A stretch of DNA of 36,696 nt, from assembly GCA_030066855.1 (NCBI GenBank), contig JASJAU010000029.1:1-36696 (forward strand), in the 5' to 3' direction. The notes below the pieces were generated by a model. That model was not told the origin of the DNA. It saw nothing but the letters and a program-made list of their open reading frames with translations, and did not search any database. Each line of letters starts with the position of its first letter. Position 1 is the first letter of the stretch. This DNA is from Paracoccaceae bacterium (GTDB lineage Bacteria > Pseudomonadota > Alphaproteobacteria > Rhodobacterales > Rhodobacteraceae). This document shows, in pieces, positions 1 to 7,230 of this stretch. The position numbers and the translations under genes are program-made.

Positions 1-4
1 CGGC

Positions 5-94
5 GGAGACGTGGCCGAGTGGTCGAAGGCGCTCCCCTGCTAAGGGAGTAGGCGGGAAACCGTCTCGAGGGTTCGAATCCCTTCGTCTCCGCCA
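5..94 (+). tRNA. tRNA-Ser(GCT)
   Basis: The acceptor stem GGAGACG (5-11) pairs with CGTCTCC (84-90), followed by discriminator G and an encoded CCA (92-94). The anticodon arm CTCCC-CTGCTAA-GGGAG carries anticodon GCT, which reads AGC/AGU serine codons. A long variable arm follows, as expected for a class II (Ser) tRNA, and the T-arm contains GTTCGAATC. The gene looks intact. No terminator with a T-run is visible directly downstream; the next feature is an insertion-sequence remnant. Confidence 0.97.
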
Positions 95-169
95 CCCACA
101 AAACGCGTAGAGGTGATGTCAGAGGAAACCGGTCTTGAGCCGGGTAGGGGGTGTGCCTAGCGTTCGGGC

Positions 170-394
170 ATGACTAAGGCCTCTCCCTTTCGCTACTTCA
201 AGACGTCTCCTGAGATCATCCGCCTGGCGGTGATGATGTATGTCCGGTTCCCTCTGTCTCTTCGGAACGTAGAGGATCTGCTGCATGAACGGGGGATCGA
301 TGTCAGCCATGAGACGATCCGCTACTGGTGGAACAGGTTCGGCCCCGGAAAGACTGGTCGGAAACACGCGCCATGGACGCAGAATCGGTCGTAG
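170..394 (+). pseudogene. IS6-family transposase, N-terminal remnant
   Basis: The reading frame encodes 74 residues. The first ~58 match the start of IS6/IS26-type transposases: an 'FRYFKTSPEIIRLAVMMYVR' start, then the helix-turn-helix 'LSLRNVEDLLHERGIDVSHE' running into 'TIRYWWNRFGP'. After this (from about base 345) similarity stops and the frame ends at 394. The DDE catalytic domain, which makes up most of the usual ~230-260 residues, is absent, so the copy cannot be functional. I could not find clear terminal inverted repeats. It lies 75 bases after a tRNA gene, a common place for mobile DNA to land and decay. Family assignment is from recognition of the motif. Confidence 0.8.
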
Positions 395-620
395 AGCGCC
401 GGTATGCCGCCAAAGACGCCGGCCTCAAGGTTTCTACAGATGTCGGCCTGGCCGCTGATGCGCTCTTCGGAAGGCGGACCCTGCGCCACAACGACCTGGG
501 TATTGCGATTCCGGCTTCGAACGCGCCAGGATTGCGGCGCCTGATCGGTCCGCTTGGTTTTGTCGAAACTCACCAGCCGGGTAGATGCGAGCATACCTTC
601 GTCGCGCACGATCCGAGCTC
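395..620. other. stretch without a convincing gene, after the IS6 stump
   Basis: Between the transposase stump and the flavoprotein gene I see no recognisable protein. A + strand frame starting at ATG 373 and ending at 624 would encode 83 residues with no family motif, no clear ribosome binding site and third-position GC lower than in neighbouring genes. Overlapping frames exist on the other strand. This is most likely decayed DNA left by the insertion event, although a small unclassified protein cannot be excluded. Confidence 0.4.
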
Positions 621-689
621 TTGACAGGCTGGGAATTTGATCGTGCTTTGCGGTCAACACTCCACATTCCCACGCGGGAGCGCGTTGAC
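621..689 (+). promoter_or_regulatory. candidate promoter/operator region of the 690-11476 cluster
   Basis: TTGACA at 621-626 is a perfect -35 hexamer; the -10 at the right distance (TGCTTT, 644-649) is weak. An inverted repeat GGGAAT (631-636) / ATTCCC (666-671) spans the presumed start region. Its GGAAT half-sites resemble those upstream of the gene at 7231. The ribosome binding site GGGAG (676-680) is 9 bases from the ATG at 690. The promoter call is an inference. Confidence 0.35.
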
Positions 690-3170
690 ATGAGCACTCT
701 TCCCACATCGGCCCGGGCGGTCATCATCGGGGGCGGCGTATCCGGCTGTTCGGTCGCCTATCATCTCGCCAAGCTTGGCTGGACGGACGTCTTGCTTCTG
801 GAGCGCAAGCAGCTCACCTGCGGGACGACCTGGCATGCCGCCGGGCTGGTGGGTCAGCTTCGGACGAGCCAGAACATGACACGGCTCGCCAAATACTCGG
901 CCGATCTCTACGCGACGCTGGAGGCGGAGACGGGCCTTGCGACCGGCTTCCGGCAGACAGGCTCGATCACCACCGCGCTCACCGAGCACCGTAAAGAGGA
1001 GATCTTGCGCTCGGCCGGGCTGGCGCGGGTCTATGGGGTCGAGGTCGAGGAGCTCTCGCCGGCTGAGATCAAGGAGATGTATCCGCATCTGAACACCGAC
1101 GGGGTGGTGGCAGGCGTCTATCTGCCGAAGGACGGGCAGGCCGACCCGGCGAATGTCGCACTAGCGATGGCCCGGGGAGCGCGGAATCACGGCGCGAAGG
1201 TCGTCGAGGGCGCGAAGGTCACAGGCATCACCGCGCGGGACGGGCACGTCACCGGCGTGGACTGGGAGATGGAGGGCGAAAAGGGGCACATCGACGCCGA
1301 TCTGGTCGTGAACTGCGCCGGCATGTGGGCCCGCGATCTTGCGGAGATGTCCGGCGTGAGCCTGCCGCTACACGCCTGCGAGCACTTCTACATCGTCACC
1401 GAAGGCATTGACGGGCTTGGGCAATTGCCGGTCCTGCGGGTGCCGGACGAATGCACGTACTACAAAGAGGACGCGGGCAAGATGCTTGTCGGCGCCTTCG
1501 AGCCCAAGGCGAAACCCTGGGGCATGGAGGGCATCCCCGAGGATTTCTGTTTTGACCAGTTGCCCGAGGACTTCGACCATTTCGAACCGATCCTCGAGGC
1601 GGCAGTCGCGCGGATGCCGATGCTCGCCGAGGCGGGCATACACACCTTCTTCAACGGGCCGGAAAGCTTCACGCCCGACGACCGCTACTATTTGGGCGAG
1701 GCGCCGGAACTGGGCGGGTACTGGGTCGCGGCGGGTTACAACTCGATCGGCATCGTCTCCTCCGGCGGCGCGGGCATGGCGCTGGCTCAATGGATGAACG
1801 ATGGCGAGCCGCCGTTTGATCTCTGGGAGGTCGACATCCGCCGCGTCCAGCCGTTCCAAAGGAACCGCCGGTACCTGAAGGCGCGGGTGAGCGAGACGCT
1901 CGGTCTGCTCTACGCCGATCACTATCCCTTCCGGCAGCCGGAAACGGCGCGCGGCGTCCGGCGCTCGCCCCTGCACGAGCACCTAAAGGCGCGGGGCGCG
2001 GTCTTCGGCGAAGCGGCGGGATGGGAGCGCGCGAACTGGTTCGCGGATGAGGGGCAGGAGCGCGATTACCGATATGACTGGGGCGGGCAGAACTGGTTCG
2101 CCAACCAGAAGGCCGAGCATATGGCGATGCGCGAGGGCGTCGGGCTGCTCGACATGTCTTCCTTCGGCAAGATCCGGGTCGAAGGGCCGGACGCCTGCGC
2201 CTTCCTGCAAAAGGTCTGCGCCAACCAGATGGACGTGGCCCCAGGTCGGATCGTCTACACCCAGATGCTGAACGACCGGGGCGGGATCGAGTGCGACCTG
2301 ACCGTCACGCGCCTCTCCGAAACGGTGTTCTTCCTCGTCGTCCCCGGTGCCACTTTGCAACGGGACCTGGCCTGGCTCCGCCGTCATCTCGGCGATCATT
2401 CGGCGGTCATCACGGAGGTCACGGCGGGCGAGGCCGTGCTGCCGCTGATGGGGCCGAAGGCGCGCGACGTGCTCGCGGCCTGCTCGCCCAATGACTTTTC
2501 GAACGAGGCCCATCCCTTTGGGATGGCGCGGGAGATCGAGATTGGCATGGGGCTGGCCCGCGCCCATCGCGTGACATATGTGGGGGAGCTCGGCTGGGAG
2601 CTTTACGTCTCCGCCGATCAGGCAGCGCATGTCTTCGAGGCGCTGATTGAGGCGGGGGAGCCTCATGGGCTCAAGCTCTGCGGCCTGCATGCGATGGACA
2701 GCTGCCGCCTGGAGAAGGCCTTCCGCCACTTCGGTCACGACATCACCGACGAAGATCATGTGCTAGAGGCGGGGCTCGGCTTCGCGGTCAAAGCCGACAA
2801 AGGCGGGTTCATCGGACGCGAAGCGGTCCTGCGCAAGAAAGAGGCTGGGCTTGGGCGCCGCCTGATGCAGTTCCGCCTGACCGACCCCATGGCGCATCTG
2901 CACCACAACGAGCCGCTCCTGCGCGACGGCGAGGTCATCGGCTACCTGACGTCTGGTGGATACGGCCACGCGCTCGGCGGCGCCATCGGCGTGGGCTACG
3001 CTCCCTGCAGGACGCCGGGTGAGCCCGCCGCCGAAATGCTCTCCTCGACCTATGAAATCGAGGTCGCCGGGCGACGCTACGACGCCGAGGCCAGCCTCAG
3101 TCCCATGTACGACCCGAAGGCGCTGCGCCCCAAGGCAGGCGCCGATGCGGCCATGGTGTCTGGCGATTGA
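690..3170 (+). CDS. FAD-dependent oxidoreductase with GcvT domain (dimethylglycine/sarcosine dehydrogenase family)
   Basis: An 826-residue protein, the usual length of single-chain dimethylglycine and sarcosine dehydrogenases. Residues 10-40 hold the dinucleotide-binding motif IIGGGVSGCSVAYHL. 'CGTTWHAAGL' contains His49, at the position that carries covalently bound FAD in this family. The DAO domain runs to about 400, followed by a glycine-cleavage-T-like domain (about 430-820) that in relatives passes the one-carbon unit to tetrahydrofolate. Family knowledge therefore predicts oxidative N-demethylation of a secondary or tertiary amine in the cytoplasm. ATG 690 was chosen over an upstream in-frame ATG (585) because GGGAG lies 9 bases ahead and the protein starts just before the FAD motif. 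It heads a run of same-strand genes with short gaps. The exact substrate is unknown; N-methylglutamate is possible given the glx/mgs genes downstream. Confidence 0.9.
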   Translation: MSTLPTSARAVIIGGGVSGCSVAYHLAKLGWTDVLLLERKQLTCGTTWHAAGLVGQLRTSQNMTRLAKYSADLYATLEAETGLATGFRQTGSITTALTEHRKEEILRSAGLARVYGVEVEELSPAEIKEMYPHLNTDGVVAGVYLPKDGQADPANVALAMARGARNHGAKVVEGAKVTGITARDGHVTGVDWEMEGEKGHIDADLVVNCAGMWARDLAEMSGVSLPLHACEHFYIVTEGIDGLGQLPVLRVPDECTYYKEDAGKMLVGAFEPKAKPWGMEGIPEDFCFDQLPEDFDHFEPILEAAVARMPMLAEAGIHTFFNGPESFTPDDRYYLGEAPELGGYWVAAGYNSIGIVSSGGAGMALAQWMNDGEPPFDLWEVDIRRVQPFQRNRRYLKARVSETLGLLYADHYPFRQPETARGVRRSPLHEHLKARGAVFGEAAGWERANWFADEGQERDYRYDWGGQNWFANQKAEHMAMREGVGLLDMSSFGKIRVEGPDACAFLQKVCANQMDVAPGRIVYTQMLNDRGGIECDLTVTRLSETVFFLVVPGATLQRDLAWLRRHLGDHSAVITEVTAGEAVLPLMGPKARDVLAACSPNDFSNEAHPFGMAREIEIGMGLARAHRVTYVGELGWELYVSADQAAHVFEALIEAGEPHGLKLCGLHAMDSCRLEKAFRHFGHDITDEDHVLEAGLGFAVKADKGGFIGREAVLRKKEAGLGRRLMQFRLTDPMAHLHHNEPLLRDGEVIGYLTSGGYGHALGGAIGVGYAPCRTPGEPAAEMLSSTYEIEVAGRRYDAEASLSPMYDPKALRPKAGADAAMVSGD

Positions 3171-3204
3171 TCGGTCTAGGGTCCCGCCGGGAGGAAGGAG
3201 CGTC

Positions 3205-4095
3205 ATGGCCCGTGTTCTTGCCGCCGGCGTGGCGGTCGCTGACATCGTCATGCGGATCGACGAGTTTCCTCGCGAGGCGGAAAAGTACCGTGCCAGCGAC
3301 GCTCTATTGACGGTCGGCGGTTGCGCGGCGAACGCGGCCGTCGCCATCGCCCGCCACGGAGGGCATGCGATGCTCGCGGCGCGTCTCGGCAAGGATCTGA
3401 TCGGCGATATGATCGCAGGGGAGCTCTCCGGCGAAGGGGTCGATCTGTCGCTTTGCGCTTTTGAAGAGGGGGCGAAATCCTCGTTCTCCTCGATCTATGT
3501 CGATGGCGACGGAGAGCGGCAGATCATGAATTTCCGCGGCCGGGGGTTGCCCGAGACGATCGAATTCGGTGGCGCCCCTCGCGCCGAAGCAGTTCTGGTC
3601 GACAATCGCTGGCCGGCGCTGACCGCTGCGGCGCTGGAGTCGGCGCGGGCGTGGGGCATACCGGGCGTTGTGGACGCGGAGGCGCCGTTCGACGCCGATT
3701 GCGTGAGAGGCGCGACGCATATCGTCTTCTCGATGCAAGGCCTTATGGACTATGCGCCTCGCGCCGCTGTCGAGACAGCGCTGGCCAAGGCTGCGGGGGA
3801 GTTCGACGCCTGGGTCGCGGTAACCGATGGCGCGAAGGGCGCCTGGGCCCACGCCGGCGACGAGACCGTCCATGTGCCGGGGTTTGCCGTAGACGCCGTC
3901 GATACGCTGGGCGCGGGCGACATTTGGCATGGCGTTTTCGCGCTCCGCCTTGCAGAAGGAGCCGACGCCATGGATGCGGCGCGCTTCGCTCACGCGGCAT
4001 CCGCGTTGAAGTGCGCTTCGTTCGGCGGGATCAAGGCTTGCCCGCGCCGGGCCGATACCGAGGCCTTCCTGGCCAGCCAACGCGCGACGAATTGA
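3205..4095 (+). CDS. PfkB-family sugar kinase, sulfofructose kinase (YihV)-like
   Basis: A 296-residue ribokinase-family protein. It has the N-terminal glycine motif 'VGGCAANAAVAIARHG' (about 37-52) and the C-terminal 'DTLGAGDIWHG' with catalytic Asp239, so it should phosphorylate a sugar or sugar-like alcohol with ATP. From memory of E. coli YihV, the match is close and nearly gap-free in the first half: 'EKY' at 26-28, 'AKSS' at 90-93, Asn109 in 'GERQIMNF' and Arg135 in 'VDNRW'. The last two fall at YihV positions that I recall as sulfonate contacts. Ketohexokinase-type relatives also have an Arg in this region, so the substrate is open. ATG 3205 follows GAGGAAGGAG directly. It lies 34 bases after the flavoprotein gene and 23 bases before the isomerase-like gene, so co-transcription is likely. 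Confidence 0.88.
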   Translation: MARVLAAGVAVADIVMRIDEFPREAEKYRASDALLTVGGCAANAAVAIARHGGHAMLAARLGKDLIGDMIAGELSGEGVDLSLCAFEEGAKSSFSSIYVDGDGERQIMNFRGRGLPETIEFGGAPRAEAVLVDNRWPALTAAALESARAWGIPGVVDAEAPFDADCVRGATHIVFSMQGLMDYAPRAAVETALAKAAGEFDAWVAVTDGAKGAWAHAGDETVHVPGFAVDAVDTLGAGDIWHGVFALRLAEGADAMDAARFAHAASALKCASFGGIKACPRRADTEAFLASQRATN

Positions 4096-4118
4096 GCGCC
4101 GCAGGGGGAGCGATTGAG

Positions 4119-5498
4119 ATGAGACTTGGCCTGCTGCCTCTGGGACGAAACACCTTCGATGTCGCCTTCGCGGAAGAACGGCTGGCGGCGATGCTGGACC
4201 GGTTGGACGAGACGGGTCACGAACTCGTCGGCTCGAGAGAACTGCTTTTTGACGCCGATGCGACCCGCGCTGCGCTGACCGACCTCGTGGAGCGCGGCGT
4301 CGACCGGCTGCTCGCGCTCCAAGTGACCTTCACCGACGCCGCGATGATCGTGGAGGCGGCGGAGACCGGCCTTCCACTGGCCATCTGGGCCCCTCCGGAG
4401 CCGCGCCTTGGCGGGCGGCTAAGGCTGAACGCCTTTTGCGGATTGAACCTGGCGAGTCACGCCTTGGGGTTGCGTCAACACGCCTTCACCTGGGCCTATG
4501 GCGCCCCCGAGACCCTGTCTGATGCTAAACTGAACGACTTGCTGACAGGGGAGCCGACGTCCGATGCTCCAGAAGTGGCGAGCGGCGGCGCGTCTTCAGA
4601 TGCCGCCCGCCAAGTGGTTGCTGCGGTGTCCGAACAGCGCATCGCGCGGATCGGCGCGCATCCGGACGGGTTCGACACCTGCGCCTACGATGCGGCCCGC
4701 CTTAAAGAACTGGCGGGCGTGGCGGTGGACGAACTCCCGCTCGAGACGCTCTTTGACGAAGCGCGCGCGGCGGACCCTCGCGCGGTCGCTCCGGTTCGGG
4801 CGCAGGCGGAGGAAGACCTCACTGGTCTCGAAGCGGTCGATCAGGCGCAGTTGGACCGGTCGCTCCGCCTCAAAACTGGACTGGACGCGCTGGCCGAACG
4901 CGGCCCTTACGGCGCATTTGCCGTGCGTTGCTGGCCCGAGACCTTCACCGAATACGGCGGCGCGGTCTGCGGCCCTCTGTCGATGATGGCCGAGCGCCGG
5001 GTGCCCTGCGCTTGCGAGGCGGATGTCTATGGGGCGCTCTCGCAGATGATCCTGCAAGAAGCCGCCGCGAGCGAGGTGTTCCTGACAGACCTCGTGGATT
5101 TGGACCCCGAGGACGACAGCGCCGTCATCTGGCATTGCGGCCAGGCGCCGATGTCAATGCGCGACCCAGAGGTCAAAGCGACCGCCACGATCCACACCAA
5201 TCGGAAGATGCCGCTCCTTTACCAGTTCACTCTGAAGCCAGGGCGCGTGACACTGATGCGGGTCTCGCAGGCGCTGGGCGAAACGAAGATGATCATCGCA
5301 GGCGCGGAGATGCTGCGCCGGCCGATGGCGTTCACCGGCACCTCCGGCGTCCTCCGTTTCGACCGGCCGGCAAGTGCGGTTCTGCCAGACCTGGTCGCGA
5401 GCGGGCTGGAGCACCATCTCGTGCTCGCTTACGGCGATCATCGGGAGTTGCTGCGCGAAGTAGCGGCGGAGATGACACTGCCCGTTCTTGAGCTGTAG
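4119..5498 (+). CDS. L-fucose/L-arabinose isomerase-like protein
   Basis: A 459-residue protein of the fucose/arabinose isomerase-like fold. The N-terminal part (about 1-150) looks like the substrate-side Rossmann domains. In the C-terminal half, 'CACEADVYGALSQMIL' and then 'FLTDLVDLDPEDDSAVIWHCG' provide the Glu, Asp and His that bind the divalent metal in these isomerases. Members interconvert aldoses and ketoses, but many homologues have no assigned substrate. ATG 4119 was chosen because GGGGGAG (4104-4110) precedes it, whereas the same frame upstream overlaps the kinase gene. A nearby kinase and hydroxyacid dehydrogenase make an isomerase-kinase sequence of steps plausible (inference). 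The central 130-190 region is Ser/Ala-rich and less conserved in appearance. Confidence 0.75.
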   Translation: MRLGLLPLGRNTFDVAFAEERLAAMLDRLDETGHELVGSRELLFDADATRAALTDLVERGVDRLLALQVTFTDAAMIVEAAETGLPLAIWAPPEPRLGGRLRLNAFCGLNLASHALGLRQHAFTWAYGAPETLSDAKLNDLLTGEPTSDAPEVASGGASSDAARQVVAAVSEQRIARIGAHPDGFDTCAYDAARLKELAGVAVDELPLETLFDEARAADPRAVAPVRAQAEEDLTGLEAVDQAQLDRSLRLKTGLDALAERGPYGAFAVRCWPETFTEYGGAVCGPLSMMAERRVPCACEADVYGALSQMILQEAAASEVFLTDLVDLDPEDDSAVIWHCGQAPMSMRDPEVKATATIHTNRKMPLLYQFTLKPGRVTLMRVSQALGETKMIIAGAEMLRRPMAFTGTSGVLRFDRPASAVLPDLVASGLEHHLVLAYGDHRELLREVAAEMTLPVLEL

Positions 5499-5541
5499 AT
5501 GAGGCGAGGGCCATCCTGGCCCCGGAGAGAGGCGCGCGCGA

Positions 5542-6471
5542 ATGATCGTGATTACCGAATTCATGGATGAGGCGGCGGTTGACGAACTGCGGCGGAACGA
5601 AACCGTCCACTACGACCCCGGCCTTGCGGATCGCCAGGACGAGATACCGGGTCTAGTGGCAGAGGCGCGGGCCTTGATCGTCCGCAACCGAACGCAGGTC
5701 TCAGTTGAGCTGCTGAAGGCCGCGCCCCACTTGCAATGCGTCGGGCGGCTGGGCGTCGGGCTGGACAACATCGACCTCAAGGCTTGCAAGGTGCGGGGCG
5801 TGACCGTTTATCCGGCGACCGGCGCCAACAACCTCTCGGTGGCGGAGTATGTCGTGACCGCTGCACTGGTCCTTCTCCGCCAATGCTGGTTCCTGAACCC
5901 GGCGATGCTGGATGGCGCCTGGCCCCGCGCAGAGGCCGGGGCGGGATTTGAGATCTCAGGCAAGACACTGGGATTGATCGGTTTTGGCGCCATCGCACGG
6001 GACCTCGCGGGTCTCGCGAAAGGACTGGGGATGCGCGTGGCCGCCCATGATCCATTTGTGCCCGCCGATGATCCCGTTTGGTCGGGCGTTTCGCGTCTCG
6101 ATATGTACGAGGTACTGGCGCAAGCGGACGTCATCAGCCTTCACGTCCCTCTGACGCCAGACACACGGCACTCCATTAACGGTGAAGCGATCTCGCGCAT
6201 GAAGGCGGGCGCGATCCTGATCAACGCCGCGCGTGGCGGCGTGGTGGATGAGGCGGCGGTCGCCGACGCGCTGAGGGAAGGCCATCTTGGGGGCGCCGCA
6301 TTGGACACGTTCGAGACCGAGCCGCTGACAAGGGAGGGGGCCGAACACTTCCCGGATGTTCCGAACCTGATACTGACGCCGCACATCGCCGGCGTGACCA
6401 CGGAAGCGAACGGCCGGGTCAGCAAGCTCACGGCAGAAAACGTGCTGCGGCACCTGGCCGAAAACGCCTGA
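5542..6471 (+). CDS. D-2-hydroxyacid dehydrogenase, (S)-sulfolactate dehydrogenase (SlcC)-like
   Basis: A 309-residue NAD(P)-dependent D-isomer-specific 2-hydroxyacid dehydrogenase. The nucleotide-binding turn is 'GLIGFGAIARDLA' (144-156), and Asp170 at the end of strand 2 ('AHDPF') suggests NAD preference. The catalytic triad is Arg231 ('NAARGG'), Glu260 ('FETEP') and His281 ('TPHIAG'). The opening 'ITEFMDEAAVDEL' and the block 'IVRNRTQV...VGRLGVGLDNID' resemble SlcC as I remember it. That enzyme oxidises (S)-3-sulfolactate, but generic phosphoglycerate-dehydrogenase-like enzymes share parts of this. No sulfolactate sulfo-lyase gene is in the window. The ribosome binding site GGAGAGAGG (5524-5532) supports ATG 5542. 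The gene lies in the middle of the cluster. Confidence 0.85.
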   Translation: MIVITEFMDEAAVDELRRNETVHYDPGLADRQDEIPGLVAEARALIVRNRTQVSVELLKAAPHLQCVGRLGVGLDNIDLKACKVRGVTVYPATGANNLSVAEYVVTAALVLLRQCWFLNPAMLDGAWPRAEAGAGFEISGKTLGLIGFGAIARDLAGLAKGLGMRVAAHDPFVPADDPVWSGVSRLDMYEVLAQADVISLHVPLTPDTRHSINGEAISRMKAGAILINAARGGVVDEAAVADALREGHLGGAALDTFETEPLTREGAEHFPDVPNLILTPHIAGVTTEANGRVSKLTAENVLRHLAENA

Positions 6472-6489
6472 TCGGAGCGGGGGCCCTGC

Positions 6490-7140
6490 ATGTCATCTGC
6501 GAAGCCGCCCTTCCAAAGCCAGGATCCGCATGGCGGCGGACGGCGGAAGGAGAAAGTCCTCGAGGTTGCCATCGGGCGGGAGTTGCGGGCGCTCCGGCTG
6601 CAGCAAGGCCTTACGGTAGCGGAGCTTGGACAGAAAAGCGGGCTCTCGGCGGGGATGCTGTCAAAGATCGAGAACGGTCAGGCCTCCCCCTCTCTCACGA
6701 CCCTACAGGCGCTGGCTTCGTCCCTGTCGGTCGCGCTGACAGCGTTCTTTCGCGGCTTTGAAGAGACCCGGCCGGCCATTCACGTCAAAGCCGGCGAAGG
6801 GGTTGAGATCGAGCGGACAGGCACCCGAGCCGGGCACCAGTACAAGCTTCTGGGGCACGTCGGCTCGAATGCGTCGGGCGTGATCGTCGAGCCCTACCTG
6901 ATAACCCTGACCGCCGACTCTGATGTTTTTCCGGCCTTTCAGCACGAGGGTATGGAGTTTCTCTACATGCTCGAAGGCGCATTGGAGTACCGCCACGGCG
7001 AGCGCATTTATTCCCTGCGCCCCGGCGACAGCTTCTTCTTTGACGCCGATGCACCCCATGGGCCGGAAGGTTTGACGGAACTGCCCGCACGGTTTCTCTC
7101 AATCATCGCCTATCCCGCCACCCGCACGAGCGACGGTTAG
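6490..7140 (+). CDS. XRE-family transcriptional regulator with C-terminal cupin
   Basis: A 216-residue protein with a helix-turn-helix at about 30-85 ('LRLQQGLTVAELGQKSGLSA' then 'GMLSKIENGQASPSLTTLQAL') and a cupin_2 barrel at about 125-205 ('FQHEGMEFLYMLEGALEYRHG', 'LRPGDSFFFDADAPHG'). XRE-cupin proteins sense a small molecule through the cupin and usually control adjacent amine, amino-acid or sulfonate genes. It sits 18 bases after the dehydrogenase gene. The 90 bases after it, ahead of glxB, hold several small inverted repeats that may be its operator, so it probably regulates this cluster. Its ligand cannot be read from the sequence. Confidence 0.9.
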   Translation: MSSAKPPFQSQDPHGGGRRKEKVLEVAIGRELRALRLQQGLTVAELGQKSGLSAGMLSKIENGQASPSLTTLQALASSLSVALTAFFRGFEETRPAIHVKAGEGVEIERTGTRAGHQYKLLGHVGSNASGVIVEPYLITLTADSDVFPAFQHEGMEFLYMLEGALEYRHGERIYSLRPGDSFFFDADAPHGPEGLTELPARFLSIIAYPATRTSDG

Positions 7141-7230
7141 GAGTATTTCCGCAGAGGAATATTTTTTTCCTACAGGTTGAATTCGCATGCCCGGATGTTA
7201 GGACTAACCTCAACTGCAGAGGGGAATGGC
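7141..7230 (+). promoter_or_regulatory. glxB upstream region with inverted repeats and a T-run
   Basis: This is the only gap over 50 bases in the cluster. TTCC-N5-GGAA (7147-7159) is followed by seven T's and a further TTCC at 7167-7170, two helical turns from the first TTCC. A second palindrome, GTTAG-GA-CTAAC, covers 7197-7208. The first repeat plus T-run could act as a weak intrinsic terminator after the regulator gene. Either element could be an operator for the XRE-cupin protein. AGAGGGG at 7218-7224 is the ribosome binding site for glxB. Confidence 0.45.

Noticed and set aside
373-624. 83-residue open frame downstream of the IS6 stump
   Set aside because: No family motif, no clear ribosome binding site and lower third-position GC; kept only as part of the gene-poor stretch.
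3651-4118. N-terminal extension of the isomerase-like frame (615 residues in total)
   Set aside because: The extension overlaps the kinase gene in another frame and is Arg/Gly-rich nonsense; ATG 4119 has a strong ribosome binding site.
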